Assembly: GCA_020060215.1 (NCBI GenBank)
Contig: JAGVAP010000117.1
Coordinates: 1 to 19,119 of the forward strand
Direction of reading: 5' to 3'
Source: Deltaproteobacteria bacterium
GTDB lineage: Bacteria; Desulfobacterota; DSM-4660; Desulfatiglandales; HGW-15
DNA: 19,119 nucleotides
Under the pieces are notes generated by a model that did not search any database, was not told the origin of the DNA, and saw nothing but the letters and a program-made list of their open reading frames with translations. A program made the translations under genes and the position numbers. This document shows, piece by piece, positions 5,821 through 13,446 of the stretch. The stretch's first letter is position 1; each line of letters opens with the position of its first letter.

Positions 5821-8139
5821 CTACTTGATGCATACCTTTCTGACCTGCAGCAGGTCCGTAATGCCCAGGAGGGTCTTCCGGATGCCGTCCTGCATGAGGG
5901 TGGTCATGCCGTCCTTCATCGCCTGGGCCCGGAGATCCTCCATCCTGGCCCTGCCCTGGATGAGGGACTTCATCGTATCGGTCCCGGCCAGGATCTCATG
6001 GAGTCCCGTCCTGCCCCGGTAGCCCGTGTTTCCACAGTTCGGGCAGCCTTTGGGTCTGTAGAGCACGAGATCGCCGCTGTAGGGGATCCCCAGCGCATCG
6101 AAGTCTCCCTCATAGGCCCTCTGAAGTGCATCGTATTCTTCCCGCGAAGGCTGGTACTTCTCCTTGCAGTCCTTGCACAGGGTCCTGCAAAGACGCTGGG
6201 CCAGGATGCCCAGGAGGGCGTCGGCGAAGTTGAAGGGGTCCATGCCCATGTCGAGAAGGCGGGTGATCGTCTCCGGTGCGCTGTTGGTGTGCAGGGTGCT
6301 GAAGACGAGGTGTCCGGTCAACGAGGCCTCGATGCCCGTGGACACGGTCTCATGATCCCGCATCTCCCCCACCATGATCACATCGGGGTCCGCCCTCAGG
6401 AAGGACCTCATGGCGGTCGCAAAATCGAACCCGATCTTGGGGTGCACCTGAACCTGCCGCAGACCCTCCTGGGTGATCTCCACAGGGTCCTCCGCGGTCC
6501 AGATCTTGGTCTCGGGCCTGTTGATGTGGTGCAAGGCCGCATGCAGGGTGGTGGTCTTTCCGCTCCCGGTCGGGCCTACCACCAGCACGATCCCGTAGGG
6601 CTTGGAGATCATCTCGACGAAGACGTTGAAGTTCCTTTCGCTCATCCCCATCTTCTCGAGCGGCATCGGCTCGCCGGCGGCCAGAAGCCGAAGCACCACA
6701 TCCTCGTTTGCCCCGGCCGTGGGGATGGTGGCGACACGAAGCTCTATGTCCAGGGGGGCGTATTTCCTGAACTTGATCTTCCCGTCCTGAGGGAGCCTCC
6801 GTTCCGAGATGTCCAGGTCGGCCATGATCTTCACCCGGGACACAATGGCCTGTTTGAAGGTATAGGGAATGGTCTGGTAGAGCTGGCACGCCCCGTCCAC
6901 CCTGAAGCGGATCATGGTGTTCGCCTTCCCGTGACGGGGCTCGATATGGACGTCCGAAGCGCTTCGGTTGTACGCATCGATGATCATCTTGTTCACGAGC
7001 TGCACGATCGCCCCGTCCTCTTCGCTCACCCGCTCGCCGTCGTCGGCCGCTTCCTCATCGCCGGGAGAGAGCTGCCCCAGGATATCTTCGATGCTTCCTG
7101 AATCATCGAGGAGACTCGTCCTCTTCACGTCGAAGAAGTGGTCGATCATCTTGTAGATGTCTTCCCTCAGGGCCACACAGAACTCGAACTCCCTGCCCGG
7201 AATGAGTCTCCTGATGCTGTCCCTGGCCGGGAGGAAATCCGGGTTCTCCATCGCGATCACAATCTTGTTCCCGGTCTGTGAAACCGGAACAAATACGTTC
7301 TTCCGGAGAAAGGTGTGCTTCAGCCCCTTGAGCGCCTCCCCGGGAATGATCATCCTCTCGTCATATGCGATGAAACGGGTCTTGTAGTAGCTGGACAGGG
7401 ACTTCCCGATGTCCTCCTTCGACACCTGGAACTCGCTCATCAGCACGGACTCGACTCCCTTCTGGAGTTTCCTTGCGTTGGACATGGCCTGTTCCAGGTC
7501 TTTGTCCGTAATGATGTTGTTGCTGATGAGATAGTCGAACTTGGTGGGCTTTCTCTTCTGCGCGGCCCTCTGGTTGTTGAAAAAGGCGATGCCCAGGACC
7601 TTGGCGATTTCCAGGACCGAGGTCTGATCGTCCGTGGTGAAGTGGACGCCGTTCTTCTTGTTGATAAGCTGGATGACCCCCAGGAGGTACTTGTTGTACA
7701 GGATCGGGGCCGCGAGGACCTGGTTCGTCTTATACCCCGTCTTCTCGTCCCAGCTTCGGTTGAACCTGAGCTCGGCGTTCAACCGCTTCAGTTCGTTGTC
7801 GTCATAGGCGTTCAAGATATTCACGATCCTGCCGGTTGCGGCGCAGTACCCCGAAATGCTTTCATTGCCGATGGGGACACGGATTTCAGCGACCTCATCG
7901 CCGGTCTTGAACCTGGAGACGATCTGCTTGCGGACCCCGTCCACCACGTAAATGGTGATCCTGTCCGCGTCGAAGAGGCTCAGGATCTCCCCCTGGAGAT
8001 TCAGCAGGATGTCGTTCGTGTCTTTGGCGGAATGGATCTTGTTGGTGATGTTGTTCAGTCTCTTCTGGAACTTGAGCTGCTCTTCCAGGGACCTCGCTTG
8101 TGGAGAGGGAGCACATTCTTCTTTGGGGAGACTGACCAT
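5821..8139 (-). CDS. GAF-domain PilB/GspE-type secretion ATPase
   Basis: A 772-residue hexameric-type ATPase that would drive type IV pilus extension or type II secretion at the inner membrane. A GAF domain occupies about 20-190. Residues about 200-335 resemble the MshEN/GspE N-terminal domain. The catalytic part has Walker A GPTGSGKTT (522-530), an Asp box EDPVE (550-554), Walker B DPDVIMVGEMRD (584-595) and a His box HLVFSTLHTN (610-619). A zinc site follows, with Cys651, Cys655, Cys658 and the pair Cys699/Cys702. All key residues are present. The GAF domain suggests regulation by a small ligand or signal. No pilin, PilC or secretin gene is adjacent, so pilus versus secretion role is open. 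The ATG at 8139 follows an in-frame stop closely and has only a weak ribosome site. Confidence 0.93.
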   Translation of the reverse strand: MVSLPKEECAPSPQARSLEEQLKFQKRLNNITNKIHSAKDTNDILLNLQGEILSLFDADRITIYVVDGVRKQIVSRFKTGDEVAEIRVPIGNESISGYCAATGRIVNILNAYDDNELKRLNAELRFNRSWDEKTGYKTNQVLAAPILYNKYLLGVIQLINKKNGVHFTTDDQTSVLEIAKVLGIAFFNNQRAAQKRKPTKFDYLISNNIITDKDLEQAMSNARKLQKGVESVLMSEFQVSKEDIGKSLSSYYKTRFIAYDERMIIPGEALKGLKHTFLRKNVFVPVSQTGNKIVIAMENPDFLPARDSIRRLIPGREFEFCVALREDIYKMIDHFFDVKRTSLLDDSGSIEDILGQLSPGDEEAADDGERVSEEDGAIVQLVNKMIIDAYNRSASDVHIEPRHGKANTMIRFRVDGACQLYQTIPYTFKQAIVSRVKIMADLDISERRLPQDGKIKFRKYAPLDIELRVATIPTAGANEDVVLRLLAAGEPMPLEKMGMSERNFNVFVEMISKPYGIVLVVGPTGSGKTTTLHAALHHINRPETKIWTAEDPVEITQEGLRQVQVHPKIGFDFATAMRSFLRADPDVIMVGEMRDHETVSTGIEASLTGHLVFSTLHTNSAPETITRLLDMGMDPFNFADALLGILAQRLCRTLCKDCKEKYQPSREEYDALQRAYEGDFDALGIPYSGDLVLYRPKGCPNCGNTGYRGRTGLHEILAGTDTMKSLIQGRARMEDLRAQAMKDGMTTLMQDGIRKTLLGITDLLQVRKVCIK

Positions 8140-8173
8140 GGGCAGCGTTCACTTCACCGGGTAAAAGTACCGT

Positions 8174-8202
8174 ATGATAGATTACCCGGCCGAAGAGGGC
8201 AA
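8174..8202 (-). promoter_or_regulatory. Sigma70-like promoter for pilB
   Basis: Read on the minus strand: TTGCCC (-35, 4 of 6, 8202-8197), a 17-base spacer, then TATCAT (-10, 5 of 6, 8179-8174). Transcription would start near 8167, about 28 bases ahead of the ATG. Confidence 0.6.
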
Positions 8203-8220
8203 CCCTTTTATGAAAGAGGT

Positions 8221-8251
8221 CCAGGTTCAGCGTTCAGGCTTCAGGAACGCT
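8221..8251. repeat. Short degenerate copy of the TTCAGG repeat, with hairpin
   Basis: CAGGTTCAGCGTTCAGG and the following bases resemble the opening of the dispersed element at 10125 and 15801 (CAGGTTTCAGTGTTCAGG). The segment also has a 7-base stem AGCGTTC/GAACGCT (8229-8235 and 8245-8251). It lies upstream of both divergent promoters' start points. Confidence 0.4.
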
Positions 8252-8304
8252 CAAGGATCCGGGCCCCTGAGGAACAAGGAGCCAATGACCCGTAACAAAC
8301 CCGG

Positions 8305-8333
8305 TTGTCAAAGCGTACCGCCTCGAATATGTT
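8305..8333 (+). promoter_or_regulatory. Sigma70-like promoter for tatD (and possibly maf)
   Basis: TTGTCA (-35, 5 of 6, 8305-8310), an exact 17-base spacer, and TATGTT (-10, 4 of 6, 8328-8333). The start site would fall near 8340, which is the first base of the strong hairpin described next. Confidence 0.55.
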
Positions 8334-8338
8334 GAAGA

Positions 8339-8367
8339 GGATCCCGGAGGAGACCCCTCCGGGGTCC
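8339..8367 (+). other. Strong hairpin at the predicted 5-prime end of tatD mRNA
   Basis: GGATCCCGGAGG (8339-8350) pairs with CCTCCGGGGTCC (8356-8367) around a 5-base loop AGACC: twelve pairs, one of them G-U. No T-run follows. The tatD ribosome site (AGGA) and ATG lie downstream and outside the stem. Confidence 0.65.
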
Positions 8368-8391
8368 CATTACCCATTCTAGGATCGAACC

Positions 8392-9156
8392 ATGCTCACC
8401 GACAGCCATGCCCACCTTGAGATGCCCGAGTTCGACGCGGATCGGGAACAGGTGCTGGAAAGGGCCGTGCAGGGCGGGGTCACAAGGGTGATCACGATCG
8501 GCACGGATCTGGAGAGCTCCGCGCAGGCCGTAGGACTTGCGCAGGGCCATGAATCGGTCTTTGCCACAGTGGGTTGTCATCCCCACGATGCAAAAGAGTG
8601 CACCGAGGAGGCCCTTGCCGAACTGTGCAGGCTGGCCGCGGAACCCCGGGTGGTGGCCTGGGGGGAGATCGGCCTGGATTTCTTCAAGCTCTATTCGCCT
8701 CGTGATCGGCAAGTGGAGCTCTTTGAGCGGCAACTGGACCTCGCCTCCCGCGCCGATCTCCCCGTCGTCATCCACGACCGGGATGCCCACCATGAGATCC
8801 TCTCCATCCTGCGGAAGAGGAAGGACAGCGGCCGTCGGGGGGTGATCCATTGCTTCTCGGGAGATTATTCCGTGGCGTTGGAGTTCATCGGACTCGGCTT
8901 CGCAATCTCCATACCGGGTACGGTGACCTACAAGAACGCCCATGACATCCAGGAGGTGGCCGCCAGGATCCCCGTAGACCGACTCATCGTGGAAACGGAT
9001 GCCCCCTATCTGACCCCGGTTCCCAAGCGCGGGAAGAGGAACGAACCCCTCTTCGTGGTCCACACGGCGGAAAAGGTCGCCTCGCTCCGGGGGATGGATT
9101 TGCAGGAGTTCTGCAGAATCGCCAGCGAAAACACGACCAGGATCTTCGGTCTCTAG
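8392..9156 (+). CDS. tatD: TatD family metal-dependent hydrolase (DNase)
   Basis: A 254-residue TIM-barrel amidohydrolase-superfamily enzyme of the TatD/YcfH type, 3'-5' deoxyribonucleases that act in DNA repair and degradation. The metal ligands are in place: DSHAHL with His6 and His8, GEIGLDFF with Glu92, VIHDRDA with His128, IHCFSG with His153 and ETDAPYL with Asp203. Length is typical. AGGA precedes the ATG by about eight bases. It is followed 112 bases later by maf on the same strand. Which TatD paralogue this is (TatD, YcfH, YjjV) cannot be settled here; the YcfH type is common as a stand-alone gene. Confidence 0.93.
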   Translation: MLTDSHAHLEMPEFDADREQVLERAVQGGVTRVITIGTDLESSAQAVGLAQGHESVFATVGCHPHDAKECTEEALAELCRLAAEPRVVAWGEIGLDFFKLYSPRDRQVELFERQLDLASRADLPVVIHDRDAHHEILSILRKRKDSGRRGVIHCFSGDYSVALEFIGLGFAISIPGTVTYKNAHDIQEVAARIPVDRLIVETDAPYLTPVPKRGKRNEPLFVVHTAEKVASLRGMDLQEFCRIASENTTRIFGL

Positions 9157-9230
9157 ATCCCACGAAGCGGGTCTTGAGCTTGGCCGCCTTGGGCTTGTTT
9201 GGTCATTTGAGCTTGTGATTTGGTTCTTTG

Positions 9231-9263
9231 ATCCTCCCCCTTTCTCAAAGGGGATCGAGGGGG
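9231..9263 (+). repeat. C-run/G-run palindrome that supplies the maf ribosome binding site
   Basis: CCCCTTT (9237-9243) pairs with AAAGGGG (9247-9253) around CTC. A second G-run GAGGGGG (9257-9263) follows, five bases before the maf ATG at 9269, and acts as its Shine-Dalgarno sequence. I recall similar CCCCCTTT...AAAGGGG elements as interspersed repeats in other bacteria, unverified here. The preceding stretch 9157-9230 is made of imperfect GAGCTTG and TTTGG repeats and holds no gene. Confidence 0.6.
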
Positions 9264-9268
9264 ATTTT

Positions 9269-9919
9269 ATGTCTTTCAAGAGCATACACCCGGGATTCCC
9301 GCTCATCCTCGCCTCGGCATCCCCCAGGCGAAAGAGCCTGCTGCGTCAGGTCGGGCTTCCCTTCAAGGCCGTCCCCGCGCGGATCAAGGAGGAAGACGAA
9401 ACCGGCCAACCGGCCAGGATCGTTCGAGCCCTTGCGGAAAGGAAGGCGAGGGCCGCTTTTCACAAGGCCCCGAATCACTGGGTCCTGGGCGCCGATACCG
9501 AGGTGGTCCTTGGGGAGGAGACTCTGGGAAAACCGGCCGACCGACGTCAGGCCGCATCCATGCTCGCCCTGTTGAGCGGCAGGGAACATACGGTGATTAC
9601 GGGGTTCTGCATCCTCGACCCGGCCGGGCATGCCGCCCGTTCCGAAGAGGTGGAGACGCCGGTGAAGGTGAAGAAGCTGACGCGCAGGGAGATCGAGGCC
9701 TACATCGCCACGGGGGAGCCTTTCGGCAAGGCCGGCAGCTATGCCATCCAGGGGATCGGGACCTTCATGGTCGAATCCATTACCGGTTCCTACACCAACG
9801 TGGTGGGGCTGCCCGTTTCCGAAGTGATCGGGGCGCTCCTCGGGGTCGGCGCGCTGAAGCGGTTTCCGCTGGAGCCGGCCGGTCAGCGGGGCCGCTTGCC
9901 GCCGAGGCGGCAAGATTGA
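9269..9919 (+). CDS. maf: Maf-like nucleoside triphosphate pyrophosphatase
   Basis: Maf proteins hydrolyse non-canonical or modified nucleoside triphosphates to monophosphates, keeping them out of DNA and RNA. The 216-residue product has the N-terminal LILASASPRRKSLL signature (12-25), the GADTEVV motif with catalytic Asp76 (75-81), and GKAGSYAIQGIG plus ITGSYTNVVGLP near 153-182. About 15-20 residues at the C-terminus (basic, RLPPRRQD) exceed the usual family length. An upstream ATG at 9215 is in frame, but its codons come from a repeat. The ATG at 9269 has a GAGGGGG ribosome site at the right distance. The dTTP/UTP (YhdE) and m7GTP (YceF) subtypes are not separable here, though the GADTEV and YAIQG forms lean to YhdE. 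Confidence 0.93.
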   Translation: MSFKSIHPGFPLILASASPRRKSLLRQVGLPFKAVPARIKEEDETGQPARIVRALAERKARAAFHKAPNHWVLGADTEVVLGEETLGKPADRRQAASMLALLSGREHTVITGFCILDPAGHAARSEEVETPVKVKKLTRREIEAYIATGEPFGKAGSYAIQGIGTFMVESITGSYTNVVGLPVSEVIGALLGVGALKRFPLEPAGQRGRLPPRRQD

Positions 9920-9924
9920 TGTTC

Positions 9925-9972
9925 CCGTAAAAAGTCTCCCCATACTGGTGGGCTCAACCCGACTTTTTACGG
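9925..9972. terminator. Long inverted repeat between convergent maf and rlmB
   Basis: CCGTAAAAAGTC (9925-9936) and GACTTTTTACGG (9961-9972) form a perfect 12-base stem with a 24-base loop, six bases after the maf stop. The A and T runs sit inside the stem. It could end transcription from maf, but the large loop and lack of a trailing T-run make it equally likely to be a dispersed palindromic repeat. Confidence 0.45.
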
Positions 9973-10016
9973 CAGCATCAACATCCCGCGGGGAAACTTT
10001 TGCGGTCTTCTCTTCT

Positions 10017-10074
10017 GTAGGAGCAAGCTCCCGCTTGCGATCCCTATGTAGGAGCAAGCTCCCGCTTGCGATCC
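10017..10074 (+). repeat. Two tandem REP elements (GTAG type)
   Basis: Two identical 27-base copies, GTAGGAGCAAGCTCCCGCTT followed by GCGATCC, start at 10017 and 10048 (31-base period). Each begins with GTAG and has a GCAAGC/GCTTGC stem. This fits the REP family layout (GTAG head plus imperfect palindrome) mobilised by RAYT-type transposases. Related copies lie at the right end of the window. Confidence 0.85.
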
Positions 10075-10124
10075 TTGTGCAGGAGATGCGGGTTCACGAT
10101 CTTTCTGATCTCCTCCTGGGAAAC

Positions 10125-10275
10125 TTCGTCAACTTAGAGGTTTCAGGTTTCAGTGTTCAGGTGTCAGGAAATGGATGGACGACCGGGGCTGACACCCGAA
10201 ACCCGACACCCTGTAGAGGTCCTGTTCGATCAATCTTGTCGCCTCAGCGGAAAGCGGCCCCTCTACCCTCCGGAC
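10125..10275. repeat. Dispersed ~150-bp element, copy A
   Basis: This segment aligns along its length with copy B at 15801-15962. A block of 39 bases (10134-10172) is identical to 15810-15848. The left half has TTCAGG/GTGTCAGG units that are inverted against CTGACACCCGAAAC. The right half (GATCAATCT, CGCCTCA, AAGCGGC) also matches copy B. Its end overlaps the last codons of rlmB. With the REPs and the palindrome at 9925 it fills the whole 9920-10262 gap; no gene is seen there. Confidence 0.85.
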
Positions 10276-11027
10276 CTCTGTCTCTGTATCTCCGAAAGGA
10301 CGGCGCCTGCGGCCACCGAGACATTGAGGGACTCCACCCTTCCGGAGCCGGGGATCCTGACGATCTGATCGCATTTCCCCCGAATCAACGGGGCGAGCCC
10401 CTTGTCTTCGCTCCCCATCACCAGCACCACCTCTCTTTTCCAGTCGAAGTCGTAGATCGACTCCGGCCCCTCTCCTGCAGTGCCGACGATCCAGAACCCT
10501 TCCTCTTTCAGCGTGACCAGACCCCTTGCCAGGTTCACGACCCTTGCAACGGGCAGATGCAGGAGCGACCCTGCGGACCGCTTGATGATCCTCGGGGATA
10601 TGGATGCGGAGCGATCCTTGGGGAGGATGAGCCCATGGGCGCCAAAAAACGCGGCCGTCCTGACCAGGGCCCCCAGGTTCCCCTCGTCCGTGATGTGATC
10701 CGCCGCCAGGATCAGGGGCTCATCCGACCCCTTTCGGGAGAGTTGGATGACCTCCTCGAGCTCCGCGTACAGATATTCTCCTGCCGCGGCGGCAAACCCC
10801 TGATGGGCCACCCCGGGCATCAGCCGGTCCATCTCCTGTCCCGTCCTGAAGGAAATCCTGACGGACCTCCTTGCCGCCGCCTCCGTGATCTCCCTGCTCC
10901 TCGGCCCCTCTTTTCCTTCCCTGATCAAGACCTCCAGGATCCGGATGCGGTCGGAGAGGAGCGCTTCTTTGACCGCCCGGAATCCGGGTATGAAGGGCTG
11001 AGGGGTTCGTGTCGAAGGGTGGGCCAT
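10263..11027 (-). CDS. rlmB: RlmB-like rRNA (or tRNA) 2'-O-ribose methyltransferase, SpoU/TrmH family
   Basis: A 254-residue SPOUT methyltransferase; RlmB methylates the ribose of G2251 in 23S rRNA using S-adenosylmethionine. Residues about 10-85 are the SpoU substrate-binding domain (FIPGFRAVKEALL). The catalytic trefoil-knot motifs follow: ITDEGNLGALVRTAAFFGA (112-130, with Arg123), VLVMGSEDKGL (201-211, with Glu207) and RIPGSGRVESLNVSVAAG (224-241, with Asn235). The frame opens upstream to 11138 inside gmk; I chose the ATG at 11027, which gives the usual RlmB length. It follows the gmk stop after one base (TGAGATG), so translation is probably coupled. The C-terminal end abuts repeat copy A. 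Target specificity is inferred. Confidence 0.9.
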   Translation of the reverse strand: MAHPSTRTPQPFIPGFRAVKEALLSDRIRILEVLIREGKEGPRSREITEAAARRSVRISFRTGQEMDRLMPGVAHQGFAAAAGEYLYAELEEVIQLSRKGSDEPLILAADHITDEGNLGALVRTAAFFGAHGLILPKDRSASISPRIIKRSAGSLLHLPVARVVNLARGLVTLKEEGFWIVGTAGEGPESIYDFDWKREVVLVMGSEDKGLAPLIRGKCDQIVRIPGSGRVESLNVSVAAGAVLSEIQRQRSGG

Positions 11028-11028
11028 C

Positions 11029-11634
11029 TCAGGGGATCCGGAAGGTCTCGAAGACCTTCGGCCACAGGGCGTGTGAACGGCACCTCTCGGAGAGGATGAT
11101 CGAGCGGACTCTCCGCACCGCCTCCTCCAGTTCGTCATTGAAGACGATATAGTCGTATTTCCGGCACTCGCCGATCTCCCGGAGCGCCTTCTCCATCCTG
11201 GTGCGGACGGATTCCTCGGTGTTGGTGCCCCTTCTCCTCAACCGATCTTCGAGCACCTCGAGCGATGGGGGGAGAACAAAGATGAGAACGGCCTCCGGGA
11301 CCCCGGCCCGGACATTTGCGGCGCCCTGGACATCCACATCCAGGATGACATCCGTACCTGTCCCCAGGCGGCGGTGGAGTTCCGACCGGGAAGTCCCGTA
11401 GAAGTCGTCGTACACCTGCGCCCACTCGAGGAAGTCCTCTCCCCGGATCATCTCCTGAAAGGTTTCCCTGTCCACGAAGTGGTAGTCGACCCCTTCCACC
11501 TCCTTTTCTCTCGGGCTTCTGGTGGTGTGGGAGACCGAATAAGAAAGGTGACCGACTTCCTTCAGCACCTGCCGGATGATCGTCGATTTTCCCGCCCCCG
11601 AAGGACCTGAAATCACATACAGCCGACCGGCCAT
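11029..11634 (-). CDS. gmk: Guanylate kinase
   Basis: Gmk phosphorylates GMP (and dGMP) to the diphosphate with ATP in the cytoplasm, an essential step in purine salvage and synthesis. The 201-residue protein has the P-loop ISGPSGAGKST (8-18), the GMP-binding SHTTRSPREKEVEGVDYHFV segment (35-54), the FLEWAQVYDDFYGTS segment (68-82) and the lid arginines RLRRRGT. Length and all motifs are standard. It starts three bases after the remA stop and ends one base before rlmB, so it belongs to the hldA-rlmB operon. In many relatives the omega subunit gene rpoZ follows gmk; here rlmB does. Confidence 0.97.
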   Translation of the reverse strand: MAGRLYVISGPSGAGKSTIIRQVLKEVGHLSYSVSHTTRSPREKEVEGVDYHFVDRETFQEMIRGEDFLEWAQVYDDFYGTSRSELHRRLGTGTDVILDVDVQGAANVRAGVPEAVLIFVLPPSLEVLEDRLRRRGTNTEESVRTRMEKALREIGECRKYDYIVFNDELEEAVRRVRSIILSERCRSHALWPKVFETFRIP

Positions 11635-11637
11635 GGC

Positions 11638-11910
11638 CTACTCTTCAAGATCTTCTTTGCTGAGCCTGCACTCGGGATTGAAACGCTGGGCAATCGTCTC
11701 GGATTGAATAGCCGAAAGGATGACATGGTTGCTGTCGGTGATGATCACGGATCTCGTCTTTCTCCCCTGGGTGGCATCGATCAGCCTCTTGTCTTCCCGG
11801 GCCTCCTCCCGGAGGCGCCGGATGGGCGCTGCACTGGGAGAGACGATGGCGACCACTCGTCTGGACACCACTGAATTCCCAAAACCTATGTTCACGAGTT
11901 TGGTCCCCAT
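11638..11910 (-). CDS. remA: RemA family (DUF370) DNA-binding regulator
   Basis: A 90-residue protein with the hallmarks of the RemA/DUF370 family: [20 protein letters not shown] (5-24), [28 protein letters not shown] and [15 protein letters not shown]. In Bacillus subtilis RemA is a ring-forming DNA-binding activator of biofilm matrix genes; in Gram-negative bacteria its role is not known to me. The C-terminal tail ([13 protein letters not shown]) is acidic. A purine-rich AAGGAGAAGGGGG stretch precedes the ATG. It lies 15 bases after yicC and 3 bases before gmk, an order I recall as widely conserved. Confidence 0.93.
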   Translation of the reverse strand: MGTKLVNIGFGNSVVSRRVVAIVSPSAAPIRRLREEAREDKRLIDATQGRKTRSVIITDSNHVILSAIQSETIAQRFNPECRLSKEDLEE

Positions 11911-11925
11911 AACCCCCTTCTCCTT

Positions 11926-12807
11926 TCACTCGACATTTTGCACCTGCTCTCTCATCTTTTCAAGCTCCACCTTGACTTCGACGGCAGTGGCCGAGATGGA
12001 TGCATCCGAGGCCTTGGAACTGATGGTATTGATCTCCCGGTGGAGTTCCTGGATCAGGAACTCCAGCTTTCGCCCCACCGGTTCATCCCCGGTGAGGGCG
12101 TTTCCGAACTGGACCAGATGGCTCCGGCTTCGCACGATCTCTTCCGTGATGTCGGACCGGTCCGCAAAATAGACCATCTCCTGCGCAAGCCGATTCTCGT
12201 CGACCTCGACGGACTGGACCATCTGCTGGAGCTTCTCCCGCACCCTCCTGCCCCACTCCTCCGGCACCAGGGGGGCCCTGGAATGGATCTGGTCCAGGGC
12301 GGCCCGGATGCCGTCCATGCGTTGTTTCAGCTCCTTTTCGAGCGCCGACCCCTCCTTGATCCGCATGGACTCACAGTCTTCAAGGGCCGCCTCCAGTGCC
12401 GCTTTCAGGTCGGCCCGGATCCGCTCCATATCCATTTCTTCGGGCTTGTAGGTGATGACGTCCTTCATCTGGCAGATCTCTACAGGCCCGATCGCCTTCT
12501 GGAGGCCGAGTTCCTCGGACACCCTGCTGAGGATCCGATAATAGGTCCTGGCGAGTTCCATGTTCAGGTCCAGGGCGAGTTCGCCCTCCCCTTCCTTCTT
12601 TTCGACCTGGATATTGACCTCGAAACGACCTCTCCGCATCCTGGAGGCCACCTGGGACCGGATGTCGTCCTCGAGGGGTTGAAGACTCCTTGGGAGCCGG
12701 ACCAGGATATCGCGGTACCGGTTATTCACGGACTTGATCTCTGCGATGATGTTCCGGTCCCCCGAGATCGACTCGCCCCGGCCATAGCCTGTCATGCTCC
12801 TGATCAT
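11926..12807 (-). CDS. yicC: YicC family endoribonuclease
   Basis: A 293-residue YicC/YloC-type protein. E. coli YicC is an RNase linked to small-RNA decay and stationary-phase survival. The N-terminus carries the family signature MIRSMTGYGRGE, IIAEIKSVNNRYRDI and LPRSLQPLE. The C-terminal domain (DUF1732) has EVDENRLAQEMVYFADRSDI, GRKLEFLIQELHREINTISSKA and the final VEVKVELEKMREQVQNVE. The middle (about 120-215) is charged and probably helical. A GGAGAGGAG ribosome site overlaps the end of the DUF4416 gene, and the ATG comes one base after that gene's TGA. Confidence 0.95.
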   Translation of the reverse strand: MIRSMTGYGRGESISGDRNIIAEIKSVNNRYRDILVRLPRSLQPLEDDIRSQVASRMRRGRFEVNIQVEKKEGEGELALDLNMELARTYYRILSRVSEELGLQKAIGPVEICQMKDVITYKPEEMDMERIRADLKAALEAALEDCESMRIKEGSALEKELKQRMDGIRAALDQIHSRAPLVPEEWGRRVREKLQQMVQSVEVDENRLAQEMVYFADRSDITEEIVRSRSHLVQFGNALTGDEPVGRKLEFLIQELHREINTISSKASDASISATAVEVKVELEKMREQVQNVE

Positions 12808-12808
12808 C

Positions 12809-13360
12809 TCATCTCCTCTCCGGCCCCTCGTCCATCGGCCCTCTCAGCTGCTCCCTGTATCTCATCCGGACCCCGTTGAACATCTCTATGATCCCGGAAG
12901 AAGCGTAGTCCGGGAACGTCCATTCCAGCGAGCGGAAGGTCCCTCTCTGGAACACGAGGGTGAGATCCGCGTAGACCCCCCCGGACAGATAGACCCGATG
13001 GGTGTAGTTCTTCCCTGTGGCCAGCACGAGCCTCTCCAGCGAGACATAGCCCGGATCCACATTGACGCGCCTTTTTCCGTCTCGAAGGTATTTCTCCTCC
13101 AGATCGCTGGTCTTGCGCTTTGCCTCCACGATCCAATCAGGGCGTACAAGCCCTTGGAAGGATAAGAACCTGCGGTGCAGGGGCCACCCCATCTCTTTTT
13201 CATAATACCTGGTTCGGTCGAAGTACAGGGCGGGACCGATCCAGTCCGCCTTCCCGAAGAGTCCCTCCAGGTCCCGCACGCATACCTGAATCAGACTCTC
13301 TTCCGCAGAAAAGACGCTGCAGATGAGCTTCACGTCCTCGGGCTCGGTCAAACGGCTCAT
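12809..13360 (-). CDS. DUF4416 family protein of unknown function
   Basis: A 183-residue protein matching the DUF4416 pattern: EPEDVKLICSVFSAEESLI near the start, FDRTRYYEKEMGWPLHRRF (48-66), the strongly conserved DGKRRVNVDPGYVSLERLVL (94-113), then KNYTHRVYLSGGVYADLTL and the terminal FPDYASSGIIEMFNGVRMRY. No signal peptide or membrane segment is visible, so it is probably cytoplasmic. Biochemical function is unknown. It is tightly linked to yicC (stop and start one base apart) and lies 118 bases downstream of hldA. A weak internal promoter (TTGAAT, 16 bases, TAAATT) may sit in that gap. Context suggests RNA or envelope metabolism, but this is only guilt by association. Confidence 0.88.
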   Translation of the reverse strand: MSRLTEPEDVKLICSVFSAEESLIQVCVRDLEGLFGKADWIGPALYFDRTRYYEKEMGWPLHRRFLSFQGLVRPDWIVEAKRKTSDLEEKYLRDGKRRVNVDPGYVSLERLVLATGKNYTHRVYLSGGVYADLTLVFQRGTFRSLEWTFPDYASSGIIEMFNGVRMRYREQLRGPMDEGPERR

Positions 13361-13446
13361 GTCTCTTTATTTATCAATTTACATTCCGACAGTCATCATT
13401 CAAAGACAACCGGGCGCCACAGTTACTGCTGACTGGGTCGGGCTGG

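Noticed and set aside
5686..8295. Long plus-strand frames (5686-7101 and 7315-8295) opposite pilB
   Set aside because: Both lie antisense to a protein with intact Walker motifs and show no recognisable domain or ribosome site.
10017..10074. CRISPR-like look of the direct repeats
   Set aside because: There are only two copies with a 4-base gap and no spacers or cas genes; the GTAG head and palindrome fit REP elements.
10150..10374. Protein-level likeness of the minus-strand translations of repeat copies A and B (PLSAEATRLI and PLADEASRLI)
   Set aside because: The similarity follows from nucleotide identity of the two copies; neither frame has a start context or domain, so a gene is not supported.
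9948..11099. A 383-codon plus-strand frame opposite rlmB
   Set aside because: It begins in the REP and repeat region and continues antisense to rlmB; composition is biased and no domain is seen.
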